Positions 27,844-35,026 of a DNA stretch of 45,877 bases are shown piece after piece. Positions within the stretch are counted from its first letter, which is position 1. Each line of letters opens with the position of its first letter. Made by a program: the position numbers and the translations under genes. Under the pieces are notes generated by a model. That model did not search any database and had not been told where the DNA came from. It saw only the letters and a list, made by a program, of their open reading frames with translations. Origin of the DNA: an uncultured Pseudomonas sp. (GTDB taxonomy: Bacteria > Pseudomonadota > Gammaproteobacteria > Pseudomonadales > Pseudomonadaceae); assembly GCF_946886105.1 (NCBI RefSeq), contig NZ_CAMPHV010000045.1, positions 1-45,877 on the forward strand, in the 5' to 3' direction.

Positions 27844-29130
27844 ATGCCTATCGATCCGTCTTTCCATCCCACGTCTCTGCTGCGCGAGTTGTTCGCCAGC
27901 GCCATCGACGCCGCGCACCCGCGCCAGGTGTTGGCCGACTATCTGCCGGCGGATCGCAGCGGCCGGGTCATCGTCATCGGCGCCGGCAAGGCCGCCGCAG
28001 CCATGGCCGAGGTGATCGAGCAGCACTGGCAAGGCGAGGTCAGCGGCCTGGTGGTGACCCGTTACGAACACGGCGCCCATTGCAGCAAGATCGAAGTGGT
28101 GGAAGCCGCCCACCCGGTCCCGGACGATGCCGGCGAGCGGGTCGCGCGGCGGGTGCTGGAGCTGGTCAGCAACCTGACAGAAAGCGACCGGGTAATCTTC
28201 CTGCTCTCCGGCGGCGGCTCTTCCCTGCTCGCCCTGCCCGCCGCGGGCATCTCGCTGGCCGACAAACAGGCGATCAACAAGGCCCTGCTCAAATCCGGCG
28301 CGGCGATCGACGAGATGAACTGCGTGCGCAAGCACCTCTCGGCGATCAAGGGCGGCCGTCTGGCCAAGGCCTGCTGGCCGGCCAGCGTCTACACCTATGC
28401 GATTTCCGATGTGCCCGGCGACGAGGCCACGGTGATCGCCTCCGGCCCGACCGTCGCCGACCCCACCACCTCGGCTGAAGCCCTGGCGATCCTCGCCCGC
28501 TATCAGATCGACACGCCGGCCAATGTGCGCGCCTGGTTGCAGAACCCGGCTTCGGAAACCCTCAAACCCGGCGATCCGTACCTGAGCCGCAGCCACTTCC
28601 AGCTGATCGCCCGCCCGCAGCAGTCCCTCGACGCCGCTGCCGAGAAGGTGCGCGAAGCCGGCCTGCAGGCGTTGATTCTCGGCGATCTGGAAGGCGAGTC
28701 CCGCGATGTGGCCAAGGTCCACGCCGGTATCGCCCGGCAGATAGTGCTGCATGGCCAGCCGCTCAAGCCGCCCTGCGTGATTCTCTCCGGCGGCGAAACC
28801 ACGGTGACCGTGCGCGGCAACGGCCGTGGCGGACGCAATGCCGAGTTCCTGCTCAGCCTGACCGACAGCCTCAAAGGCCTGCCAGGGGTTTACGCGCTGG
28901 CCGGCGACACCGACGGCATCGACGGCTCGGAAGACAACGCCGGCGCCCTGATGACCCCCGACAGCTACGCCCGCGCCGCCGCGCTGGGGCTAAGCAGCAA
29001 CGACGAGCTGGATAACAACAACGGCTATGGCTACTTCGCCGCCCTGGATGCGCTGATCGTCACCGGGCCGACCCGTACCAACGTCAACGATTTCCGCGCC
29101 ATTCTGATTCTTGAGGCTCCCGCAAAATGA
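27844..29130 (+). CDS. ttuD: Type-2 glycerate kinase / hydroxypyruvate reductase TtuD (MOFRL)
   Basis: This 428-residue protein has the N-terminal DUF4147 domain (VIVIGAGKAAAAMAEVIEQHW, VIFLLSGGGSSLLALPA) and the C-terminal MOFRL domain (CVILSGGETTVTVRGNGRGGRNAEFLLSL, ALAGDTDGIDGSEDNAGALM). MOFRL proteins are ATP-dependent glycerate 2-kinases; older annotation calls this gene hydroxypyruvate reductase. In this pathway it would phosphorylate glycerate made by GlxR. AGAGAG lies 6 nt upstream. Its stop overlaps the pykF start (ATGA), so the two are translationally coupled. Confidence 0.93.
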   Translation: MPIDPSFHPTSLLRELFASAIDAAHPRQVLADYLPADRSGRVIVIGAGKAAAAMAEVIEQHWQGEVSGLVVTRYEHGAHCSKIEVVEAAHPVPDDAGERVARRVLELVSNLTESDRVIFLLSGGGSSLLALPAAGISLADKQAINKALLKSGAAIDEMNCVRKHLSAIKGGRLAKACWPASVYTYAISDVPGDEATVIASGPTVADPTTSAEALAILARYQIDTPANVRAWLQNPASETLKPGDPYLSRSHFQLIARPQQSLDAAAEKVREAGLQALILGDLEGESRDVAKVHAGIARQIVLHGQPLKPPCVILSGGETTVTVRGNGRGGRNAEFLLSLTDSLKGLPGVYALAGDTDGIDGSEDNAGALMTPDSYARAAALGLSSNDELDNNNGYGYFAALDALIVTGPTRTNVNDFRAILILEAPAK

Positions 29131-30542
29131 CTCCCAACAAGAAAGTAAAAATCCTCGCCACCCTCGGCCCGGCGATCAAGACCATCGACGACATCCGCCA
29201 ACTGGTGGAAGCCGGGGTCAATCTGTTCCGCCTCAATTTCAGCCATGGCGAACACGCCGACCATGCCCAGCGCTATGGCTGGGTGCGCGAAGTGGAGCAG
29301 CGCCTGAACACCCCGATCGGCATCCTCATGGACCTGCAAGGGCCGAAGCTGCGGGTCGGGCGTTTTGCCGAGGGCAAGGTCGAGCTGGTGCGCGGCCAGA
29401 CCCTGCGTCTGGACCTGGACAGCACCCCCGGCGATGCTCAGCGGGTCAACCTGCCCCATCCGGAAATCATCTCCGCGCTGCTTCCGGGCATGAGCCTGCT
29501 GCTCGACGATGGTCGTTTGCGCCTGCGCGTCACGGCCAAGGAACCCACTGCGGTGATCACCGAAGTGATCGCCGGCGGCGAGCTGTCCGACCGCAAGGGC
29601 GTCAACGTACCGGAAGCCGTGCTGCAACTGTCGCCGCTGACCGAGAAGGATCGCCGCGACCTGGCCTTCGGCCTGCAACTGGGCGTCGACTGGGTAGCGC
29701 TGTCGTTCGTCCAGCGCCCCGAGGATATCGTCGAGGCGCGCGAGCTGATCGGCGACAAGGCGCTGCTGATGGCCAAGATCGAGAAGCCCTCGGCGGTTAC
29801 CCACCTCAAGGAGATCGCCGAGCTGTGCGACGCGATCATGGTCGCCCGCGGCGATCTGGGCGTTGAAGTGCCGGCGGAAAACGTGCCGCGCATTCAGAAG
29901 GACATCATCCGCGTCTGCCGCCAGCTCGGCCGGCCGGTGGTGGTAGCGACGCAGATGCTCGAATCCATGCGCTTCTCCCCGGCGCCGACCCGCGCCGAGG
30001 TCACCGACGTGGCCAATGCCGTGGCCGAAGGTGCCGATGCGGTGATGCTCTCGGCGGAAACCGCCTCCGGCGACTACCCGCTGGAAGCAGTGCAGATGAT
30101 GAGCAAGATCATCCGCCAGGTGGAGAACGGCCCGGACTTCCAGGTTCAGCTCGATGTCGGTCGGCCCCAGGCCGAAGCCACGGCATCGGACGCGATCAGC
30201 TGCGCGATTCGCCGGATCAGCTCGATCCTGCCGGTGGCGGCACTGGTCAATTACACCGAGTCCGGCGCCAGCAGCCTGCGCGCCTCGCGCGAACGGCCGA
30301 AGGCGCCGATCCTCAGCCTGACCCCGAGCCTGAATACCGCGCGACGCCTGAGCGTGGCCTGGGGCGTGTACTCGGTGGTCAACGAGCGCCTGGGCAAGGT
30401 CGAGGAAGTCACCGGCACCGCCCTGGAAATCGCCCAGGCCCGCGGCATGGCCCAACGCGGCGACACCCTGGTGATCACCGCCGGCGAACCCTTCGGCCAG
30501 CCGGGCAGCACCAATAGCTTGCGGATCGAAACGCTGCGTTGA
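29127..30542 (+). CDS. pykF: Pyruvate kinase
   Basis: This 471-residue protein is a class I-like pyruvate kinase: KVKILATLGPAIKTIDDIRQL, RLNFSHGEHADH, the Lys of LMAKIEKPSAVTHLKEI, the Mg/PEP motif MVARGDLGVEVPAENV, and VATQMLESM. It transfers phosphate from PEP to ADP. The ATGA overlap with ttuD and the order shared with P. aeruginosa (PA1498) tie it to glyoxylate use, sending the glycerate branch to pyruvate. A terminator lies about 160 nt downstream. Confidence 0.97.
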   Translation: MTPNKKVKILATLGPAIKTIDDIRQLVEAGVNLFRLNFSHGEHADHAQRYGWVREVEQRLNTPIGILMDLQGPKLRVGRFAEGKVELVRGQTLRLDLDSTPGDAQRVNLPHPEIISALLPGMSLLLDDGRLRLRVTAKEPTAVITEVIAGGELSDRKGVNVPEAVLQLSPLTEKDRRDLAFGLQLGVDWVALSFVQRPEDIVEARELIGDKALLMAKIEKPSAVTHLKEIAELCDAIMVARGDLGVEVPAENVPRIQKDIIRVCRQLGRPVVVATQMLESMRFSPAPTRAEVTDVANAVAEGADAVMLSAETASGDYPLEAVQMMSKIIRQVENGPDFQVQLDVGRPQAEATASDAISCAIRRISSILPVAALVNYTESGASSLRASRERPKAPILSLTPSLNTARRLSVAWGVYSVVNERLGKVEEVTGTALEIAQARGMAQRGDTLVITAGEPFGQPGSTNSLRIETLR

Positions 30543-30581
30543 GAGCGGGTGACGATCCCGACCAAGAAGACACGTGATGTT

Positions 30582-30649
30582 GTAGCCCGGATGCAATCCG
30601 GGGAGCGGTTGTACGGCCAATAGCGCTTCCCGGATTTCATCCGGGCTAC
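30582..30649. repeat. Palindromic repeat after pykF, GTAGCCCGGAT type
   Basis: Arms 30582-30602 (GTAGCCCGGATGCAATCCGG) and 30629-30649 pair with one mismatch around a 26-nt loop. It belongs to the same family as the repeat before hyi. It lies between the pykF stop and the terminator at 30706. Confidence 0.88.
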
Positions 30650-30705
30650 GTTTTGGGGATAAATCAGGTTCTACCGTCAGTCCCATCCTGGCTTTGCCAG
30701 TTTCC

Positions 30706-30743
30706 AGGCACCCACCGTGCCCGTGGTAGGTGCCTGTTTTTTA
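30706..30743 (+). terminator. Intrinsic terminator of the gcl operon
   Basis: CAGGCACC and GGTGCCTG form the stem, extended inside by CACC/GGTAG-type pairs, and T6 follows at 30738-30743. It ends the pykF transcript and lies 15 nt before the urea transporter start, so that gene needs its own promoter or read-through. Confidence 0.92.
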
Positions 30744-30758
30744 TTCAGGTTCGTCGGC

Positions 30759-31691
30759 ATGTCGCCACTGATTTGCTGCGCTCTAACCCATCTGCGCGCG
30801 CTGCTTAACGGCTTTAGCCAGATCTTTCTGATGAGTCATCGTGGCTGCGGCGCGCTGGTGCTTTTGTCCATAGCCTTGGGCGCGCCCGAATTGCTCGGCG
30901 GGGCCTTGCTCGGTGGTTTGAGCAGCCAATTCACAGCTCAGCGCCGCGGTTATGCCCAGGACGATATCGAGACCGGCCTGTATGGCTATAACGGCATTCT
31001 GCTGGGCCTGCTGATCAGCCTGAAGTTCGCGCAGCCGATCCTGGCGCCCTTGCTGATTATCGTCAGCGCCGCGCTCTCCAGCCTGCTACTGGCGCCCTGG
31101 ATGCAGCGCATGCGCGAGCGCCAGTGGTTGCCCGCTTTTACCCTGCCCTTTGTCGTTCTGAGCTGGACGCTGCTGGCCCTACCGTTGCAGTTGCAAGGCG
31201 GCGCCGTAATCGAAACCCCGCCGCTCGACAGGCTAAGCGCTTTGATCGCTGTCGCCTGCGGTCTGGGCCAGGTGGTTTTTCTCGACCAGCCATTAGCTGG
31301 GCTTTGTCTGCTGCTTGGCCTGCTGCTCGCCGACAAACGAGCCGCCTGCTGGGCGCTGCTCGGTTCGGCCTGCGGCCTGGGCCTGGCGCTGCACCTGGGC
31401 TGGCCGCAGCACGGCGCCCTGGCCGGGCTGCATGGCTATAACGCGGCACTGGCGGCAGTGGCCGTGAGTCAGGTGCAGCGCGGACCTTGGTTGCCGCTGC
31501 TGGGTATGGCCCTGGCGACGCTGCTGCAACCGGGCTTCGCCGCCTTGGGGCTGCCGGCCCTGACCCTGCCCTTTATCCTCGCCTGCTGGTTGATCGGCGC
31601 CAGCCAACGCCTGTTGCTCCGCGCCGCCGCGGACTGCGCGCCAGCGATACAACGAGGCAAAAGCTTGCAGCGCCCAAGTAAAACTCCCTAG
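30759..31691 (+). CDS. Urea transporter (UT family)
   Basis: This 310-residue, very hydrophobic protein has the UT-family internal repeat: GLYGYNGILLGL and later GLHGYNAALAAV, each next to Pro/Gly-rich helices, as in the bacterial urea channels. It would let urea cross the inner membrane. I chose the ATG at 30759; an in-frame start 14 codons upstream lies within the terminator stem. The ribosome-binding site is weak. No urease gene is in the window. Its place after the gcl operon fits purine breakdown, which yields urea and glyoxylate, but this is inference. Confidence 0.85.
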   Translation: MSPLICCALTHLRALLNGFSQIFLMSHRGCGALVLLSIALGAPELLGGALLGGLSSQFTAQRRGYAQDDIETGLYGYNGILLGLLISLKFAQPILAPLLIIVSAALSSLLLAPWMQRMRERQWLPAFTLPFVVLSWTLLALPLQLQGGAVIETPPLDRLSALIAVACGLGQVVFLDQPLAGLCLLLGLLLADKRAACWALLGSACGLGLALHLGWPQHGALAGLHGYNAALAAVAVSQVQRGPWLPLLGMALATLLQPGFAALGLPALTLPFILACWLIGASQRLLLRAAADCAPAIQRGKSLQRPSKTP

Positions 31692-31760
31692 GCTGACGCA
31701 CACCACCCGCTGATCCGAGCCTTCGGCTCAGCGTCAACCATGGAGTTATCAGGGTTCGTC

Positions 31761-32615
31761 ATGGATAAGTTGCAGGATTGGCGCCAGCGCCTGTACATCA
31801 TCATCTTCTTCACCAACACCCCGGCCGGGCAGCGTTTCGACCGCTACTTGCTACTGACCATTCTGGCCAGCCTGGTGGTGGTCATGCTCGACAGCGTCGA
31901 CACCGCGCATCAGGACTACGGCGACCTGTTCATGGCGCTGGAATGGGGTTTCACCAGCGTATTCGCGATCGAGTACGCCCTGCGCATCTACATCAGCCCC
32001 AAGCCGCGCGAGTACATTTTCAGCTTCTACGGCCTGATCGATCTGCTCGCCGTGCTACCGGCGTTTCTCGCGCTGCTGTTCGCCGATGCGCAGTATCTGT
32101 TGATCATCCGGGTGATCCGCATGCTGCGGATTTTCCGCGTGCTCAAGCTCACGCCCTACCTGAGCCAGGCCAACTTCCTGCTGGTGGCGTTGCGCGGCAG
32201 CAAACAGAAGATCGTGGTGTTCCTGCTCAGCGTCAGCACCCTGGTGATCGTCTACGGCACCCTGATGTACGTGATCGAAGGGCCGCAGAACGGCTTTACC
32301 AGCATCCCCAAAAGCATCTACTGGGCCGTGGTCACCCTGACCACCGTGGGCTTCGGCGATATAGTCCCGAACACCGCGCTGGGCCAGGCCCTGGCGACGC
32401 TGGTGATGATCACCGGCTATTCGATCATCGCCGTGCCCACTGGCATCTTCACCGCCGAACTGGCCAACGCGATGCGCAACGACGGCCATCACATGGAACA
32501 CCCTTGCCCGAACTGCGCAAAGGCCGAGCACGATAACGCCGCGGCCTACTGCAATCGCTGCGGCCATGCGCTGTTCCCCCATCGGGCGCAGGAGCCCGAC
32601 GGCGGCGCTTCCTGA
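31761..32615 (+). CDS. Voltage-gated-type ion channel with C-terminal zinc ribbon
   Basis: This 284-residue protein has six predicted membrane helices: S1-S3 (residues about 29-105), an Arg-rich S4 (IIRVIRMLRIFRVLKL), S5, pore helix and the filter TTVGFGD at 194-200, which marks K+ selectivity, then S6. The C-terminus has paired Cys motifs Cys249-x2-Cys252 and Cys264-x2-Cys267 (PCPNC ... YCNRCGHAL), a zinc-ribbon. AGGG lies 6 nt before the ATG at 31761; the in-frame ATG 7 codons upstream has no SD. A small GAGCC/GGCTC hairpin precedes the gene. Confidence 0.88.
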   Translation: MDKLQDWRQRLYIIIFFTNTPAGQRFDRYLLLTILASLVVVMLDSVDTAHQDYGDLFMALEWGFTSVFAIEYALRIYISPKPREYIFSFYGLIDLLAVLPAFLALLFADAQYLLIIRVIRMLRIFRVLKLTPYLSQANFLLVALRGSKQKIVVFLLSVSTLVIVYGTLMYVIEGPQNGFTSIPKSIYWAVVTLTTVGFGDIVPNTALGQALATLVMITGYSIIAVPTGIFTAELANAMRNDGHHMEHPCPNCAKAEHDNAAAYCNRCGHALFPHRAQEPDGGAS

Positions 32616-32675
32616 TATCAGCTCCTGCTAGCATGCCGGGGCGCTAGAATCCCGGCCCGCCCCGGTGGCTGATTT

Positions 32676-32885
32676 GTAGCCCGGATGATATCCGGGGAAG
32701 ATCTAACGGCTAACAGGCCGTTGAAAAACTACCTGCGTTGGCAACACTGCGTTAAAAACAGGCTCGGAATGCTCATTTACAGCACGTAAACTCCGCTTCC
32801 TCGCCTGTTTTTGCCTTGTCTTGCCTGCCTCGCCTACGTTTTTCAACGGCCTGTTAATACCGCTCCCGGATTGCATCCGGGCTCC
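32676..32885. repeat. Interrupted palindromic repeat, GTAGCCCGGAT type
   Basis: The left arm (32676-32697, GTAGCCCGGATGATATCCGG) and right arm (32865-32885, CCCGGATTGCATCCGGGCT) are the same family as at 25789 and 30582, but are 167 nt apart because another element sits in the loop. The remaining part of the gap 32616-33036 has no supported gene. Confidence 0.8.
32711..32856. mobile_element. MITE-like element with 18-bp terminal inverted repeats
   Basis: Perfect 18-bp terminal inverted repeats (TAACAGGCCGTTGAAAAA at 32711-32728 and its complement at 32839-32856) bound a 146-nt element. TA at both ends could be a target duplication. Inside is a second inverted pair, AAAACAGGC and GCCTGTTTT. 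No coding capacity. It lies in the loop of a REP-type repeat. The family and the transposase that would mobilise it are unknown to me. Confidence 0.7.
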
Positions 32886-33036
32886 ATTCGCCGCCCTCCT
32901 TACGCAACGCACTCGCTTACCCCAATGCCAGCAAAAAGGTGGTCGAACCCCAGCGGCGATTTGGGAGTCACAAGAAAACAAGGGCACAACCCAGACCTAA
33001 TAGGTACGCATACCGCGGCTGGCAACGGGAGCAGGC

Positions 33037-33453
33037 ATGCCGCTACTCAAGCTATTTCACTTCGTCGCCTTGATCTGTTGGTGCGGCGCCTTGCTCTATT
33101 TGCCGGCGCTGATCGCCGCGGGTACCCGGAGCAACGATGCGTTGTTCTACCGCGACCATGCGCACCTGACGCGCATGGTCTTCACCCTGGTCGCCACCCC
33201 TGCGGCGCTGCTGGCGATCGGCTCGGGCACCGTGCTGTTCGTGCGCGACGGGGTGTTCGCCCCCTGGCTGATTCTCAAACTCTCCGCGGTGGCCGGCATG
33301 GTGCTGTGCCATGCGCTTTGTGGCGTATTGGTGCTGCGCATCGAGCGCTCGCCGGAACGCGCCATCGGCCGCGAATGCCTGGCAATCGGCGTGCTGATCA
33401 CCGCGCTGATCGCCGCCGCCCTGTGGTTGGTACTGGCCAAACCTGCGCTTTGA
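33037..33453 (+). CDS. CopD-like membrane protein
   Basis: This 138-residue protein has about four membrane helices, starting with LLKLFHFVALICWCGALLYLPAL, which is the CopD/DUF2269-type start with a His and Trp in helix 1. It probably lies in the inner membrane; a role in copper or heme handling for the oxidase downstream is suggested only by position. GGGAG lies 5 nt upstream. It converges on the DUF2231 gene. Confidence 0.7.
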   Translation: MPLLKLFHFVALICWCGALLYLPALIAAGTRSNDALFYRDHAHLTRMVFTLVATPAALLAIGSGTVLFVRDGVFAPWLILKLSAVAGMVLCHALCGVLVLRIERSPERAIGRECLAIGVLITALIAAALWLVLAKPAL

Positions 33454-33550
33454 ACCCTGCACTCTGAATAAGGACTCGACACGGCCCATGCCTATCCATC
33501 GTCCCAATACCGACGCCACACCGGCGGCCGCGAGACCGGAAGCGATGGGC

Positions 33551-34012
33551 TCAGAGTTCCACCTCCACGCCAACCGCCTGCTCGTAGACCAAACGTCCGC
33601 CGAGGTAGGCGGCCAGCGCGATCAGCCCGGCGGTCAACAGCGAGAGGTACAGGCACCAGAGCTGCATGTGCTGCTCCAGCCCCTGGTAACGCAGGGTCCA
33701 GTTGAGGGTCGCCAGCGAGAGCATCATCACCGCGATGATTGCGTGACACCAGGCGGTGATTTTCAGGCGGATGCGCTCGACGATCAGCAAGTCGATCAAG
33801 CCGGCCAGGCTCGCCAGCCAACCGCCCAAGGAACCGACGCCGGCCAACCACAAACTGGCCCGCGACCAGAACGGATCGCCGCTCCACAAGAACGCCAGAT
33901 CGCTGGCCACCAGGCCGAGCAGCGCCGCCACCGGGAAGTGGATCATCATCGGGTGCAGCGGGTGCCCGGCAATGGCGGCGCGGCTGATAATGGATTCGTA
34001 GCGGTCGACCAT
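33551..34012 (-). CDS. DUF2231 membrane protein
   Basis: This 153-residue protein fits DUF2231: a conserved N-terminal IAGHPLHPMMIHFPVAALLG with His residues, then about four membrane helices. It would be in the inner membrane. GGAGG lies 5 nt before the ATG at 34012. The start codon directly abuts that of coxB on the other strand (CATATG), so each gene's SD or leader lies within the other coding frame. Such genes often lie near caa3 oxidase clusters; function unknown. Confidence 0.8.
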   Translation of the reverse strand: MVDRYESIISRAAIAGHPLHPMMIHFPVAALLGLVASDLAFLWSGDPFWSRASLWLAGVGSLGGWLASLAGLIDLLIVERIRLKITAWCHAIIAVMMLSLATLNWTLRYQGLEQHMQLWCLYLSLLTAGLIALAAYLGGRLVYEQAVGVEVEL

Positions 34013-35026
34013 ATGGGCCTCCTCGGTCGGCAGTGCGCGAAATACGGCGCACCTATTCAGTTGACCTTTCTGCTGCTGACAGTTCCATTGCTGGCGGCCT
34101 GCAGCGGGCCGCAATCGGCGCTCGATCCGGCCGGGCCGATGGCCCGCGAGGTGGCGCTGCTGTGGTGGGCGATGTGCGCGTTCGCCAGCCTGGTGCTGCT
34201 GGCGGTGAGCGCCTTATGGATCTATGCGATGCGCCGCCAACCGCGCGATCTCGACCCACAGCAGGCCAAACGCATCCACCGACGCTGGATCGTCGGCGGC
34301 GGGATTATCCTGCCGACGGCGAGCATCGCGCTATTGCTGGTGTTCGGCACACCCATCGCCTCGCGCATGCTGCCGCTGCCGTTGAGCGGCGAACAGCCGC
34401 TGCGCATCGAGATCGTCGGCCATCAATGGTGGTGGGAGGTGCGCTACCCGGACAGCGGCGTGGTCACCGCCAATCAGCTGCATATTCCCGCCGCGCGCCC
34501 GGTGGATATCCAGGTCACCAGCGCCGATGTGATCCACTCGTTCTGGGTGCCGCGCCTGGGCGGCAAGATCGACATGATCCCCGGTCACCTCAACCGTATC
34601 CGCCTGCTGGCCGACCAGCCCGGGGGGTTCCGCGGCCAGTGCTCGGAGTTCTGCGGCAGCCAGCACAGCCATATGGTGCTGCACGTGCAGGCGCATACAG
34701 ACGCGGACTTCGCCGCCTGGCTGGCGGCCCGCCGGACGCAGCGCATCGAGGCGCTGTCGGGCGCAGCGGGCGAGACCTTCGCCGCGCGCTGCGGTCGCTG
34801 CCATCGCGTCGCCGGGGTCAGCGATGGCCAACGCGCGCCGGACCTCTCCGACCTCGGCTCGCGCCCCACCCTAGGCGGCGTGCTGCGCAACGAGCCGGGC
34901 GCCATTCTCATCTGGCTGCACGAACATCAAAGGCTGAAGCCGGGCAACGGCATGCCGCTGCATGACGATATCGACCCCGGGCAGCTGCAACGCATCGCCA
35001 CTTGGCTCGAGGGCCTCACCCCATGA
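34013..35026 (+). CDS. coxB: Cytochrome c oxidase subunit II fused to cytochrome c
   Basis: This 337-residue caa3-type subunit has a lipoprotein-like signal peptide ending LLAAC (Cys30), two membrane helices, and the periplasmic CuA domain with His175, Cys210, Cys214, His218 and Met221 (CSEFCGSQHSHM). A C-terminal class I cytochrome c domain follows with heme motif CGRCH (Cys260, Cys263, His264) and a Met in GNGMPLHD. It accepts electrons and passes them to subunit I. The start is uncertain because no good SD is visible before the ATG at 34013. The reading frame stays open far upstream across the antisense gene, but I reject that extension. It overlaps coxA by ATGA. Confidence 0.88.
   Translation: MGLLGRQCAKYGAPIQLTFLLLTVPLLAACSGPQSALDPAGPMAREVALLWWAMCAFASLVLLAVSALWIYAMRRQPRDLDPQQAKRIHRRWIVGGGIILPTASIALLLVFGTPIASRMLPLPLSGEQPLRIEIVGHQWWWEVRYPDSGVVTANQLHIPAARPVDIQVTSADVIHSFWVPRLGGKIDMIPGHLNRIRLLADQPGGFRGQCSEFCGSQHSHMVLHVQAHTDADFAAWLAARRTQRIEALSGAAGETFAARCGRCHRVAGVSDGQRAPDLSDLGSRPTLGGVLRNEPGAILIWLHEHQRLKPGNGMPLHDDIDPGQLQRIATWLEGLTP

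Noticed and set aside
29031..30686. 551-codon open frame antisense to pykF
   Set aside because: Shadow of a GC-rich gene; no SD or domain.
32616..33036. Degraded insertion sequence with transposase remnants
   Set aside because: The element is 146 nt and has no coding remnant, so I describe it only as MITE-like.
33488..34012. In-frame N-terminal extension of coxB
   Set aside because: It crosses the DUF2231 gene on the other strand and lacks similarity; the signal peptide begins after 34013.
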